NCBI RefSeq assembly: GCF_008763945.1
Contig: NZ_VTQH01000001.1
Coordinates: 1,741,139 to 1,805,138 of the forward strand
Direction of reading: 5' to 3'
DNA: 64,000 nt
From: Microbacterium testaceum StLB037
GTDB taxonomy: Bacteria; Actinomycetota; Actinomycetes; Actinomycetales; Microbacteriaceae
Part shown: in pieces, positions 25,471-34,523 of the stretch
How the letters are laid out: the number at the start of each line of letters is the position of its first letter
Numbering within the stretch: position 1 is the stretch's first letter
Notes under the pieces: generated by a model
Told to the model about the DNA's origin: nothing
What the model saw: only the letters and a program-made list of their open reading frames with translations
Databases searched by the model: none
Translations under genes and position numbers: made by a program

Positions 25471-26849
25471 GCAAGGTGCTGCTGCTCGACATCGTGGGGC
25501 TCACCCCGCGCGCGCTCGCCTCGATGCCCGGACTCACCGCCCTCGGTCGCGCCGGCGGGCACCTGGGGCTCGACACGATCCTCCCGGCCGTCACGTGCAG
25601 CGTGCAGTCGACCATGCTCACCGGCACCATGCCGCGCGAGCACGGGATCGTCGGCAACGGCTGGCACTTCCGCGGTCTCGGCGACCCGCTGCTGTGGCGC
25701 CAGCACAACAAGCTCGTCGCCGGCGAGAAGGTGTGGGAGACCGCGCGGCGCTCGCGCCCCGAGCTGACCACCGCCAACCTCGGCTGGTGGTTCGCGATGG
25801 GGGCGACGACCGACATCACCGTGACCCCGCGGCCGATCTACCACGCCGACGGGCGCAAGAGCCCCGACGCGTACGTGCGTCCCTCGGCTCTGCACGACCA
25901 GCTGGTCGGGGCGCTGGGCGAGTTCCCGCTGTTCCAGTACTGGGGACCGACCGCGACGATCCAGAGCAGCGCATGGCTCGCCGAGGCGACCCAGGGCGTC
26001 ATCACCGAGCGGTGGGGCCCGGCGCCCGACCTGGCGATGGCGTACCTCCCGCACCTCGACTACGACCTGCAGCGCTTCGGGCCGAACGGTCCCGAGGCCG
26101 ATCGCGCGGCCCGCGAACTCGACGACGCGATCGCACCCCTGCTGACCGATGCCCTCGACCGCGGGTACACGGTCGTCGCGGTGTCGGAGTACGGCATCGA
26201 AGAGGCCTCGCGCCCCGTCGACGTCAACCGCGCCCTGCGCCGCGAGGGCCTGCTCGAGGTGTACGTGCAGGACGGCCGCGAACAGCTCGACCCGTGGACC
26301 TCGCGCGCTTTCGCCGTCGCCGACCATCAGGTCGCTCACGTCTACGTTCCGGATGCCGCCGACCTCCCCCGCGTCACGGCACTGCTGCGCGGACTCGAGG
26401 GCGTCGACGAGGTGCTCGACCGCGAGGCGCAGGCGCGGTACGGCCTGGATCACGAGCGCTCGGGGGAGCTGGTCGTGGTGGCCGAGCCCGGCGCCTGGTT
26501 CACCTACTACTTCTGGCTCGATGACGAGCGCGCGCCCGAGTACGCCCGCGGTGTCGATATCCACCGCAAGCCCGGGTACGACCCCGCCGAGCTGTTCTTC
26601 GACCCCGCCGACCGCCTGGCGAAGGCCAAGGCCGGCGCCAACCTGGTGAAGAAGAAGCTGGGCCTGCGCTACGCGATGAGCACGGTGCCGCTCGACCCCT
26701 CGTGCGTCCGCGGGACGCACGGGCGCCTGTCGTCGTCGCGCCGCGACGGACCGATGCTCGTCACGAGCGACGCCGGTCTGCTGCCCGACGCCGAGTCGCT
26801 GCCCGCCGCGGGCGTGCGCGACCTGGTGCTGCGCGGTCTCGGCGTCTGA
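25467..26849 (+). CDS. type I phosphodiesterase/nucleotide pyrophosphatase-like protein (EboF-like)
   Basis: Product of 460 residues, last gene of the ebo-type operon, overlapping eboE by 4 bases. The alkaline-phosphatase-superfamily site is visible: the first metal Asp in LLLDIVGL, the nucleophile Thr in AVTCSVQSTMLTG, REHGIVGNGWHF, YLPHLDYDLQ, VSEYGIEEA and TRAFAVADHQVAHVYV-like metal ligands. The C-terminus has the fold end STVPLDPSCVRGTHG. The substrate is probably a phosphodiester or a nucleotide-linked product of the pathway. Confidence 0.8.
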   Translation: MSKVLLLDIVGLTPRALASMPGLTALGRAGGHLGLDTILPAVTCSVQSTMLTGTMPREHGIVGNGWHFRGLGDPLLWRQHNKLVAGEKVWETARRSRPELTTANLGWWFAMGATTDITVTPRPIYHADGRKSPDAYVRPSALHDQLVGALGEFPLFQYWGPTATIQSSAWLAEATQGVITERWGPAPDLAMAYLPHLDYDLQRFGPNGPEADRAARELDDAIAPLLTDALDRGYTVVAVSEYGIEEASRPVDVNRALRREGLLEVYVQDGREQLDPWTSRAFAVADHQVAHVYVPDAADLPRVTALLRGLEGVDEVLDREAQARYGLDHERSGELVVVAEPGAWFTYYFWLDDERAPEYARGVDIHRKPGYDPAELFFDPADRLAKAKAGANLVKKKLGLRYAMSTVPLDPSCVRGTHGRLSSSRRDGPMLVTSDAGLLPDAESLPAAGVRDLVLRGLGV

Positions 26850-26874
26850 CGGGGCGCCGGCGCGGGTAGCTGCG

Positions 26875-26951
26875 ACGAGGACAGGGGATGGCCAGGGAAC
26901 AGGCCGTTCTCGGTGGTTTCGCCCTGTTCCGGTGGCGTCTCCTGTCCTCGT
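26875..26951. repeat. long imperfect inverted repeat between convergent genes
   Basis: Arms 26875-26903 and 26922-26951 pair at roughly 24 of 30 positions with a poorly matched middle. Inside the left arm GGACAGG is followed 18 bases later by GAACAGG, and both recur inverted in the right arm with the same 18-base step. No T tract follows. Confidence 0.7.
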
Positions 26952-26970
26952 GACGGCGCCGAACACGCGA

Positions 26971-27002
26971 AGAGGGCCGGATGCCATGGCATCCGGCCCT
27001 CT
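26971..27002. terminator. perfect 32-base palindrome, bidirectional terminator between convergent genes
   Basis: Arms of 16 bases (26971-26986 and 26987-27002) are perfectly complementary, with AGAGGGCCGG at the outer end and the GGATGCC/GGCATCC pair at the centre. It lies between the convergent ebo-type operon and the 27030-28034 gene and can serve both. Confidence 0.75.
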
Positions 27003-27029
27003 CTATCGCTTCCGACCGATCCCCCCGGA

Positions 27030-28034
27030 TCAGCGCTGGCTGAACGCCGCGTCGAACGCCGCCCCCGAGGGTTCGTACGACGACAGCTTCCGCACGAACC
27101 CGAGCGCCTCGGGCGCTCCGACCAGGCGGTCCATGCCCGCGTCCTCCCACTCGACCGACAGCGGACCGTCGTAGCCGATCGCGTTCAGCATGCGGAACGC
27201 GTCCTCCCACGGCACGTCCCCGTGGCCGGTCGAGATGAAGTCCCACCCGCGGCGCGGGTCGGCCCACGGCAGGTGCGACGACAGGCGCCCGTTGCGGCCG
27301 TTGCCGAGGCGCTTCTTCGTGTCTTTGCAGTGCACGTGGAAGATCTTGTCCTGGAAGTCCCACAGGAACGCCACGGGGTCGATGTCCTGCCACACCATGT
27401 GCGACGGGTCCCAGTTCAGCCCGAACGCCTCGCGGTGACCGATGGCCTCGAGCGCCCGCTTCGTCGTCCAGTAGTCGTAGGCGATCTCCGAGGGGTGCAC
27501 CTCGTGGGCGAATCGCACGCCGACCTCGTCGAACACGTCGAGGATCGGGTTCCAGCGGTCCGCGAAGTCCTGGTAGCCAGCATCCACCATCTGCTCGGTC
27601 GCGGGCGGGAACATCGCGACGTACTTCCAGATGCTCGACCCGGTGAACCCCGTGACGGTCTTCACGCCGAGCTTGGCGGCGAGGCGCGCGGTGTTCTTCA
27701 GCTCCTCGGCTGCGCGCTGGCGCACGCCCTCGGGGTCGCCGTCGCCCCACACGCGGTCCGACACGATGTCGCGGTGACGCTGGTCGATGGGGTCGTCGCA
27801 GACCACCTGGCCCTTGAGGTGGTTCGAGATGGTCCAGACCTTCAGGCCGTTGCGCTCGAGCACGTCGAGCTTGCCCTGCACGTAGGCCTCGTCGTCCCAG
27901 CGCCACGGGTCGAGGTGGTCTCCCCAGCAGGCGATCTCGAGGCCGTCGTAGCCCCACTCGCCGGCGAGGCGGGCCACCTCCTCGAAGGGCAGGTCGGCCC
28001 ACTGGCCGGTGAAGAGCGTGATCGGGCGCGTCAT
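27030..28034 (-). CDS. sugar phosphate isomerase/epimerase, TIM barrel
   Basis: Product of 334 residues from ATG 28032-28034, preceded by AAAGGAC. The barrel carries a divalent-metal site suggested by HEVHPSE, LNWDPSH, HVHCKD and SVEWEDAG. It belongs to the IolE/xylose-isomerase-like group. It lies downstream of a Gfo/Idh/MocA dehydrogenase and a ribose-type binding protein on the same strand, so it most likely converts an oxidised sugar or cyclitol after uptake. The exact substrate is not given by the sequence. Confidence 0.85.
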   Translation of the reverse strand: MTRPITLFTGQWADLPFEEVARLAGEWGYDGLEIACWGDHLDPWRWDDEAYVQGKLDVLERNGLKVWTISNHLKGQVVCDDPIDQRHRDIVSDRVWGDGDPEGVRQRAAEELKNTARLAAKLGVKTVTGFTGSSIWKYVAMFPPATEQMVDAGYQDFADRWNPILDVFDEVGVRFAHEVHPSEIAYDYWTTKRALEAIGHREAFGLNWDPSHMVWQDIDPVAFLWDFQDKIFHVHCKDTKKRLGNGRNGRLSSHLPWADPRRGWDFISTGHGDVPWEDAFRMLNAIGYDGPLSVEWEDAGMDRLVGAPEALGFVRKLSSYEPSGAAFDAAFSQR

Positions 28035-28072
28035 CGCGTCGTCCTTTCGTCGGTGCGGATGCGGGATCGGAT

Positions 28073-29287
28073 TCAGGATGCCGCGAACGCGCGGGCCCCG
28101 GGAGCGGCGGCGGCGAGGTCGGTGTCGACGCCGGTCCAGGCGCCCTCCGCCTCGGAGCTGCGCGCGACGGCGTCGAGCACTTCCTGCACGTGCAGACCGT
28201 CGGCGAACGAGGGGCGCGGATCGGCCCCGGCCGCGACCGCCTCGACGAAGTCCTTCGCCTGGTGCGAGAAGCCGTGTTCGTAGCCGAGCATGTGGCCGGT
28301 GGGCCACCACGCCGCGACGTAGGGGTGCTCGGCCTCGGTCACGAGGATCCGGCGGAAGCCCAGCTCGGTCGCGGGGGCAGTGGCGTCGTAGTACTGCAGT
28401 TCGTTGGGGCTCTCGAGGTCGAACGACAGCGAGCCGAGGGAGCCGGAGATCTCGATGCGCAGGGCGTTCTTACGGCCCAGGCGGAAGCGCGAGGCCTCGA
28501 ACGAGGCGAGACCGCCGCCGTCGAGGCGGCCCGTGAAGAGGGCGAGGTCGTCGACGGTGACGGCGCCGCGCTCGGTACCCGCCGAGCCGGAGAGGCCGGA
28601 GGCGGAGGCGAGGACGGGGCGCTCGGCGACGATCGTCTCGAGGGTGCCGGCGACCCGGGTCACGCGCTGGCCGGTCATGAACTCCGTCAGGTCGACGGCG
28701 TGCGCGCCGATGTCGCCGAGAGCGCCGGAGCCCGCGCGGTCCTTCTGCAGGCGCCAGGTGAGCGGGGCTTCGGCGTCGCTCAGCCAGTCCTGCAGGTATT
28801 CGGCCCGCACCTGGCGGATCTCGCCGAGGCGGACCTCGGCGATGAGGTCGCGGGCGAAGGTCGTGGCCGGAAGGCGGCGGTAGGTGAAGCCGACCATCGA
28901 ACTGATGCCGTCGGCCCCGGCGGTCGCGGCGGCTGCGGCCATGCGGCGAGCCTCGTCGACGGTGTTGGCCAGGGGCTTCTCGCACAGCACGTGCTTGCCG
29001 GCGGCGAGGGCTGCGAGGGCGATCTCGGCGTGCGAGTCGCCCGGGGTCACGATGTCGACGACGTCGATGTCGGAACGGTGGATGACCTCGCGCCAGTCCG
29101 TCGCGCTCTCGTGCCAGCCCCAGGTGTCGGCGGCCGCCTGGGTGCGGGCGGCGTCGCGCCCGACGAGCACGCTCATCTCGGGGGCGAGGGGGAGATCGAA
29201 GAATCGAGGGGCGACGCGCCATCCCTGGGAATGCGCGGCGCCCATGAATCCCGCACCGATCATGGCGATGCGAAGGGGCTGGGTCAC
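28073..29287 (-). CDS. Gfo/Idh/MocA-family sugar dehydrogenase
   Basis: Product of 404 residues from GTG 29285-29287. IGAGFMG (10-16) is the NAD(P)-binding turn and CEKPLANTV carries the catalytic Lys of the EKP motif; GDIGAHAVDL provides the catalytic Asp and His. The family oxidises sugars or cyclitols. It lies between the barrel gene and the binding-protein gene on the minus strand, and the hairpin at 29319-29351 may reduce read-through from the binding-protein gene. Confidence 0.88.
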   Translation of the reverse strand: MTQPLRIAMIGAGFMGAAHSQGWRVAPRFFDLPLAPEMSVLVGRDAARTQAAADTWGWHESATDWREVIHRSDIDVVDIVTPGDSHAEIALAALAAGKHVLCEKPLANTVDEARRMAAAAATAGADGISSMVGFTYRRLPATTFARDLIAEVRLGEIRQVRAEYLQDWLSDAEAPLTWRLQKDRAGSGALGDIGAHAVDLTEFMTGQRVTRVAGTLETIVAERPVLASASGLSGSAGTERGAVTVDDLALFTGRLDGGGLASFEASRFRLGRKNALRIEISGSLGSLSFDLESPNELQYYDATAPATELGFRRILVTEAEHPYVAAWWPTGHMLGYEHGFSHQAKDFVEAVAAGADPRPSFADGLHVQEVLDAVARSSEAEGAWTGVDTDLAAAAPGARAFAAS

Positions 29288-29318
29288 GATGGAGGTCTTT
29301 CTGTCGGGGGGACGGGGG

Positions 29319-29351
29319 ACGGGGCGCCCGCGGTCATCGCGGACGCCCCGT
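29319..29351 (-). terminator. GC-rich hairpin after the ribose-type binding protein gene
   Basis: Arms 29319-29332 and 29338-29351 pair over 14 bases with one mismatch around the loop GTCAT. It follows the binding-protein stop by 6 bases. There is no T tract, so it may be a partial terminator or an mRNA 3' stabiliser that gives more binding protein than downstream enzymes. Confidence 0.55.
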
Positions 29352-29356
29352 TCCGA

Positions 29357-30406
29357 TCAGGACTGGAACGAGAGGTCGATGAAGGACGCGACGTTGTCCT
29401 TCGTCACCACGGGAGCGTCCAACACGATGCGGTTGGGGACGCTCGGCGTGATGAGGTCTCCCGCGGTCTTGCCCTGAGCGATCAGTCGGGCCAGCGCGAT
29501 GCCGTCGGCGGCCTGCGTGGACGGGTAGATGACCGTCGCCTTCAGGACGCTGTCGTCGGCCTGGATGGCCTCCATGGCGTTGCGGCTGCCGGCGCCGCCG
29601 ACCATGAAGAAGTCGTCGCGGCCGGACGCCGTGACGGCGGCGAGGACGCCGATGCCCTGGTCGTCGTCGTGGTTCCAGATGGCGTCGATCTTCGGGTTGG
29701 CCGACAGCAGCTGCGAGGTCGCGGACTCGCCGCCCTGGACGGTGAAGTCCGCGGCGACGCGGGGGCCGACCTCGAGGCCGCAGTCCGAGAGGGCGTCGGC
29801 GAAGCCCGCCGAGCGGTCCTGCGTCAGCGGCAACGAGTCGATGCCGGCGATCTCACCGACGATGGCGTTGCTGTTGCCCTCGAGCTGCTCGCAGATGTAG
29901 GTGCCGGCGCTGACACCCATGCCGTAGTTGTCGCCGAGAACCGTCGAGCGGGCGGCGAAGGGGCTCGAGAACTCGCGGTCGACGTTGATGACCGGGATGC
30001 CGGCGTTCATGGCCTTGATCGCGACCTCGGTCAGGGCGGCGCCGTCGCTGGGCAGCAGCACGATGGCATCCACGCCCTGGTTGATGAAGGTCTCGACGGC
30101 GGCGATCTGCGCGTTGACGTCGTTCGTGCCTTCGGCGACGCGCAGGTCGACATCGGAGTACTTCTCGCCCGCGGCGAGAGCGCCGGAGTTGATCGCGCCG
30201 AGCCAGCCGTGGTCAGCGGCGGGGCCCGAGAAGCCGATGACGACGGTGTCGCCCGCGGCGGCGTTCTCTTCGGTGGTGGTGCCCTGGTTGACGGCATCGC
30301 TGCTGTCGTTGTTCCCGCCGGTGCAGCCGGCGAGCAGGCTGACCGAGGCGAGAACGGCCATACCGGTCAGGGCGAGTCGCGAACGCGACTTCCAGTTCGA
30401 GCGCAT
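29357..30406 (-). CDS. ribose-type ABC sugar-binding lipoprotein
   Basis: Product of 349 residues from ATG 30404-30406 with a strong AAGGAGGAAG upstream; a longer in-frame start has no such site. The lipobox LAGC places the lipidated Cys at 28. The mature part is a periplasmic-binding protein of the RbsB type (VVIGFSGPAADHGW, AIVLLPSDGAAL, IPVINVDREF, WNHDDDQGIGVLAAV). It is divergent from the matching ATPase and permease genes, with which it forms one importer. Confidence 0.9.
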   Translation of the reverse strand: MRSNWKSRSRLALTGMAVLASVSLLAGCTGGNNDSSDAVNQGTTTEENAAAGDTVVIGFSGPAADHGWLGAINSGALAAGEKYSDVDLRVAEGTNDVNAQIAAVETFINQGVDAIVLLPSDGAALTEVAIKAMNAGIPVINVDREFSSPFAARSTVLGDNYGMGVSAGTYICEQLEGNSNAIVGEIAGIDSLPLTQDRSAGFADALSDCGLEVGPRVAADFTVQGGESATSQLLSANPKIDAIWNHDDDQGIGVLAAVTASGRDDFFMVGGAGSRNAMEAIQADDSVLKATVIYPSTQAADGIALARLIAQGKTAGDLITPSVPNRIVLDAPVVTKDNVASFIDLSFQS

Positions 30407-30648
30407 GTGCTTCCTCCTTGAATGTGATGCAGCAGGGGTCAGGCGGCCCCGGGCATTCCCGAAGGAAGAGTCCACTCTGACGCGGCTCACGCTAGCAGAA
30501 GTGTTGGACGATTGCGCATCTTTTGTTTTTTGCAGCGCATAAGTCGGGAAGCGCGGAATTTCCCGTGCCCCCGCAGGAGGGAGTGCGCGCAGTGAGTTTG
30601 CTCTGATCAGGGTCGCGCGCCGACGAGGTGGCGTGTTATGTTCGCCGC
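30407..30648. promoter_or_regulatory. divergent control region of the ribose-type transporter
   Basis: The 242 bases between the binding protein and the ATPase hold an AT-rich core (about 30507-30542) bounded by TGCGC and GCGCA, a possible operator for the ROK regulator. On the minus strand TAGCGT is a possible -10 element. On the plus strand TATGTT (30637-30642) ends 6 bases before the GTG at 30649, so the ATPase mRNA is probably leaderless. Confidence 0.5.
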
Positions 30649-32169
30649 GTGATCAAAGTTGACCATCAGCCGTCATTACTCACCGTTCGAGGCGTGACCA
30701 AGTCCTTCTCCGGCGTGCGGGCCCTCCGCGGCGTCGACCTCGACATCGTCGCCGGCGAGGTGCACTGCGTCCTGGGGCAGAACGGCGCGGGCAAGTCGAC
30801 CCTGATCAAGACGCTGGCCGGGGTCCACCGCCCCGACGAGGGCGAGATCCGCTGGCTCGGCGAGAGCGTCGAGATCGCCGATCCCGACGCCGCTATCGAG
30901 CTGGGCATCGCCACGATGTACCAGGAGCTCGACGTCGTCGACGGCCTGACGATCGCCGAGAACATCTTCCTCGGCCACGAGATCTCGCGCGGGGGCTTCA
31001 CCCACCGCTCCGAGGCGGCGCGACAGACGCGCGAGCTGCTGAAGCGCCTGGGGCACGGGGGGCTGTCGCCGCACACCGAGGTCGGCACGCTGAGCGCCGC
31101 CAACAAGCAGATCGTGAGCATGGCGCGAGCCCTGTCTCACGACATCAAGCTCATCATCATGGACGAGCCCTCCGCCGTCCTGGACTCCCAAGAGGTGAGA
31201 AACCTCTTCGCGGTCGTGCGCGAACTGACCGCGGCCGGGATCGCCGTGGTCTACATCACGCACCGCCTCGAGGAGATCCGCGAGATCGGTGACCGCATCA
31301 CCGTCATCAAGGACGGCGCGACGACGGCCAGCGGCCTCGCGGCATCCGACACCCCTACCCCCGAGCTGATCCGGTTGATGACCGGCCGCGAGGTCACCAA
31401 CGTCTTCCCCGAGCGCGCTCCGATCGACCCCGAGGCTCCCGTGGTCCTCGACGTCGAAGGACTGGCCCTCAACGGGGTCTTCTCCGACGTCTCGTTCTCG
31501 GTGCGGGCGGGGGAGGTCGTCGGACTCGCGGGTCTCGTCGGCTCGGGCCGTTCGGAAATCCTCGAGACGGTCTACGGCGCGCGCAAGGCCTCGGCCGGCC
31601 GGGTCCGCGTCCGTGACCGGGAGCTTCCCCGCGGGTCGGTCCGCGCCGCCGTGCACGCCGGTATGGGGCTGTCGCCGGAGGAGCGCAAGAGCCAGGGCCT
31701 CGTGCTGGACGAGCCGATCTTCGTCAATATCGCGCTCGCCTCGATGAAGCGATTCGCCAAGGGCGGCTTCCTCGACGACCGTGCTGCGCGCAAAGTGGCG
31801 CGCGAGCAGATCGACGCCTTCGAGCTGCGTCCCGCCGACCCCGATCGCCCCGCCCGTACGCTCTCGGGCGGTAACCAGCAGAAGATCCTGCTCGCCCGCT
31901 GGCTGGTCCACGGCACGAACGTGCTGTTGCTGGACGAACCCACCCGCGGCGTCGATGTCGGGGCCCGCGCCGAGATCTACTCCCTCATCCGCGATCTCGC
32001 CGCCGCCGGCAACGCCGTCGTCGTCGTCTCCAGCGAGATCGAGGAGGTGCTCGGCCTCGCGGACGTCGTCCTCGTCGTCGCCGACGGGCGCATCCTGAGC
32101 ACCCTCCCCTCCCACCAGATCGACGAGCACGGCGTGCTCGATCTCGTCATGAAAGGATCCGCCGCGTGA
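30649..32169 (+). CDS. ribose-type sugar ABC transporter ATPase (RbsA-like)
   Basis: Product of 506 residues with two ATPase domains, the RbsA/XylG layout. Domain 1 has Walker A GQNGAGKST (43-51), a degenerate signature (GTLSAANKQ) and Walker B LIIMDEPSAVLD. Domain 2 has AGLVGSGRSE in place of Walker A, the complete signature LSGGNQQK and LLLDEPTRGVDVG. The GTG at 30649 is chosen because TATGTT lies exactly 6 bases before it and the upstream GTG at 30628 would precede that box. It overlaps the permease gene by 4 bases. Confidence 0.9.
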   Translation: MIKVDHQPSLLTVRGVTKSFSGVRALRGVDLDIVAGEVHCVLGQNGAGKSTLIKTLAGVHRPDEGEIRWLGESVEIADPDAAIELGIATMYQELDVVDGLTIAENIFLGHEISRGGFTHRSEAARQTRELLKRLGHGGLSPHTEVGTLSAANKQIVSMARALSHDIKLIIMDEPSAVLDSQEVRNLFAVVRELTAAGIAVVYITHRLEEIREIGDRITVIKDGATTASGLAASDTPTPELIRLMTGREVTNVFPERAPIDPEAPVVLDVEGLALNGVFSDVSFSVRAGEVVGLAGLVGSGRSEILETVYGARKASAGRVRVRDRELPRGSVRAAVHAGMGLSPEERKSQGLVLDEPIFVNIALASMKRFAKGGFLDDRAARKVAREQIDAFELRPADPDRPARTLSGGNQQKILLARWLVHGTNVLLLDEPTRGVDVGARAEIYSLIRDLAAAGNAVVVVSSEIEEVLGLADVVLVVADGRILSTLPSHQIDEHGVLDLVMKGSAA

Positions 32170-33218
32170 GCGAGCCGACCACCCCGACCCGTGCGCGCAC
32201 GGTTCCCGCCCAGGCCGGCCTGGCGCCGGCCACCCCGTCATCGGCGTCGCCGCTGAAGACCTTCTTCTCCGGTTCCGCCGGACGCAACATCGGTCTGGTC
32301 ATCGCGCTGATCGTGCTGATGATCGTCGGCGCGATCAGCGCGCCGGGGACCTTCCTCACCGTCGACAACATCTTCGTCATCCTGCGCCAGGCCTCCATCA
32401 CCGGGGTGGTGGCGATCGCGATGACCCTCGTCATCATCGCCGGCGGCATCGACCTGTCGGTGGGGTCGGTGGCCGGCCTCACCTCGGTGGTCGGCTCCCT
32501 CGCGGTCGTCCAAGACCTCGCCGACTCGATGCACTGGGTCGTCCTGATCCTGTTCGCCCTCGGAGTCGGCGCCCTGGCTGGACTGATCAACGGCATCGTG
32601 ATCGCGTACGGCAACGTCGTGGCGTTCATGGCCACGCTCGCCATGCTGGTGGGTGCGCGCGGCCTCGCGGAGATCCTGGCCGAGCGCCGGACGCTCGTCG
32701 TCAGCGACCGCGGCTTCATCACCTTCATGAACGCCGACATCCTCGGCGTGAACATGCTCATCTGGATCTTCGCGATCGTCGCCGCCCTCGGCTGGGTGCT
32801 GTTGAACCGCACGACCTTCGGCCGTCGTACCGTCGCCATCGGCGGCAACCGCGAGGCCGCGCGCCTAGCCGGCATCAACGTCAAGCGTCACGTGATGTGG
32901 CTGTACGTGCTCGTCGGACTCGCGTCCGGAATCGCCGGCGTCATGTACCTGGGCCGCACCACCGCGGGAAGTTCCACGAACGGTCAGTTGCTCGAGCTCG
33001 ACGTCATCGCGGCGGTCGTCGTCGGCGGCACCCTGCTCGTCGGTGGTCGGGGCACGATCACCGGCACCGTGTTCGGCGTCCTCATCTTCGCGACGTTGAC
33101 CAACGTCTTCATCCAGAACAATCTCTCGTCTTCGGTCCAGGCGGTCGCGAAAGGTGTCATCATCGTGGTCGCGGTGCTCCTGCAGCAGCGCTTCTCCCGT
33201 CCCCCAGGACGGGGCTGA
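32166..33218 (+). CDS. ribose-type sugar ABC transporter permease (RbsC-like)
   Basis: Product of 350 residues from GTG 32166. A polar N-terminal tail of about 38 residues precedes about ten membrane segments. VVAIAMTLVIIAGGIDLSVG and AIGGNREAARLAGINV are the typical BPD_transp_2 motifs. It completes the importer formed with the ATPase and the divergent binding protein. Confidence 0.9.
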   Translation: MSEPTTPTRARTVPAQAGLAPATPSSASPLKTFFSGSAGRNIGLVIALIVLMIVGAISAPGTFLTVDNIFVILRQASITGVVAIAMTLVIIAGGIDLSVGSVAGLTSVVGSLAVVQDLADSMHWVVLILFALGVGALAGLINGIVIAYGNVVAFMATLAMLVGARGLAEILAERRTLVVSDRGFITFMNADILGVNMLIWIFAIVAALGWVLLNRTTFGRRTVAIGGNREAARLAGINVKRHVMWLYVLVGLASGIAGVMYLGRTTAGSSTNGQLLELDVIAAVVVGGTLLVGGRGTITGTVFGVLIFATLTNVFIQNNLSSSVQAVAKGVIIVVAVLLQQRFSRPPGRG

Positions 33219-33230
33219 CGACCCCTTGTG

Positions 33231-33267
33231 CCGACGGCGGCTGCGTGATTCGCGTAGCCGCCGTCGG
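33231..33267 (+). terminator. GC-rich hairpin between permease and ROK genes
   Basis: Arms CCGACGGCGGCT (33231-33242) and AGCCGCCGTCGG (33256-33267) pair perfectly over 12 bases. It begins 12 bases after the permease stop. No T tract follows, so it is a likely but atypical terminator. Confidence 0.6.
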
Positions 33268-33318
33268 TATGTGGATGGAATGCATGGCTAGTGATGGTGT
33301 ACTGAGGGCGTGAAGACG

Positions 33319-34500
33319 ATGACGACAGATTCCGTGCAGTCGGTCAACGGTGTGAGCCAGTTGTTCCAGCTGCTGCGCGACGGCGTTCCGCGGACGCGAG
33401 CGGAGCTGGCCAAATCGACCGGCCTCGCCCGATCGACGGTCGCCGTGCGCGTCGACGAGCTCATGCGCATGGGCCTCATCACCCCCGTCGCCGACGCGGT
33501 GTCCACCGGTGGTCGGCCGCCCTCGCAGTTCGCGATCAACCCCGCCGCGAAGGTCGTCGTCGCCGTCGACCTCGGCGCCTCGCACGCGACGGTCGCGATC
33601 GCCGACCTCACCGGAAAGGTGCTGAGCGAGCGCACCGGCGACATCGACATCGCGACGGGCCCCGAGCCCGTGCTGACGTGGCTGGTCGAGACCGCGAAGG
33701 CCCTGCTCTCGGAGTCCGCCCGCTCCTCCTCCGACGTCGCCGCGATGGGCATCGGCGTCCCCGGCCCCGTCGAGCACTCCACGGGCCAGCCGGTGAATCC
33801 GCCGATCATGCCCGGCTGGGACCGCTTCGACATCCCCGGCTGGATCAACCAGCACATGTCCGTGCCGGTCCTCGTCGACAACGACGTCAACATCATGGCC
33901 CTGGGCGAGCGCAGCGTCGCGTGGCCCGCCGTCGACCACTTCATGTTCGTGAAGGTCGCCACCGGCATCGGCACCGGCATCATCTCCGACGGCCGTCTGC
34001 AGCGCGGGGCCCAAGGCATCGCCGGAGACATCGGCCACGTCCAGGTCGCGCGCGGCGCCGACATCCCGTGCCAGTGCGGCAACCGCGGATGCCTCGAGGC
34101 CCTGGCATCCGGCCCCGCCATCGCCCGAGCCCTGCGCGCGCAGGGGATCGAGGCGCACACCGGCTCCGACGTGGTCGACCTCGTCAAGCGCGGCAACATC
34201 GATGCGATCCAGGCCGTGCGTCAGGCGGGCCGCGACATCGGCGAGGTGCTGACCACCTGCGTGAGCCTCATGAACCCCTCGGTCATCGCCATCGGCGGCT
34301 CGATGGCCCGTGTCGGCGAGCACCTCATCGCGGGCGTCCGAGAGGTCGTCTACACCCGCTCGACCCCTCTGGCGACGGAGTATCTCTCGATCGTGCAGTC
34401 GGTCGCCGCCGAGAAGGCCGCCGTGATCGGTGCGAGCATGCTCGCCGTCGAGCACGCCCTCGCCCCCGAGTCGCTGAACGCCGCGTTCCTGCGCGCCTGA
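33319..34500 (+). CDS. ROK-family transcriptional regulator
   Basis: Product of 393 residues from ATG 33319, with GAGGG 10 bases upstream; GTG at 33310 is an alternative but too near that site. The winged helix-turn-helix covers about 10-65 (TRAELAKSTGLARSTVAVRVDEL). The sugar-kinase-like part has VAVDLGASHA, GIGVPGPVEH, the zinc motif CQCGNRGCLE and AIGGSMARVG. It most likely represses the divergent transporter cluster until its sugar binds. Confidence 0.9.
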   Translation: MTTDSVQSVNGVSQLFQLLRDGVPRTRAELAKSTGLARSTVAVRVDELMRMGLITPVADAVSTGGRPPSQFAINPAAKVVVAVDLGASHATVAIADLTGKVLSERTGDIDIATGPEPVLTWLVETAKALLSESARSSSDVAAMGIGVPGPVEHSTGQPVNPPIMPGWDRFDIPGWINQHMSVPVLVDNDVNIMALGERSVAWPAVDHFMFVKVATGIGTGIISDGRLQRGAQGIAGDIGHVQVARGADIPCQCGNRGCLEALASGPAIARALRAQGIEAHTGSDVVDLVKRGNIDAIQAVRQAGRDIGEVLTTCVSLMNPSVIAIGGSMARVGEHLIAGVREVVYTRSTPLATEYLSIVQSVAAEKAAVIGASMLAVEHALAPESLNAAFLRA

Positions 34501-34523
34501 CCCGCGCCGGGTTGCTGCCGCGC

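Noticed and set aside
26971..27002. Recombination or attachment site
   Set aside because: The perfect palindrome lies between convergent genes and fits a bidirectional terminator; no integrase or flanking direct repeat is seen.
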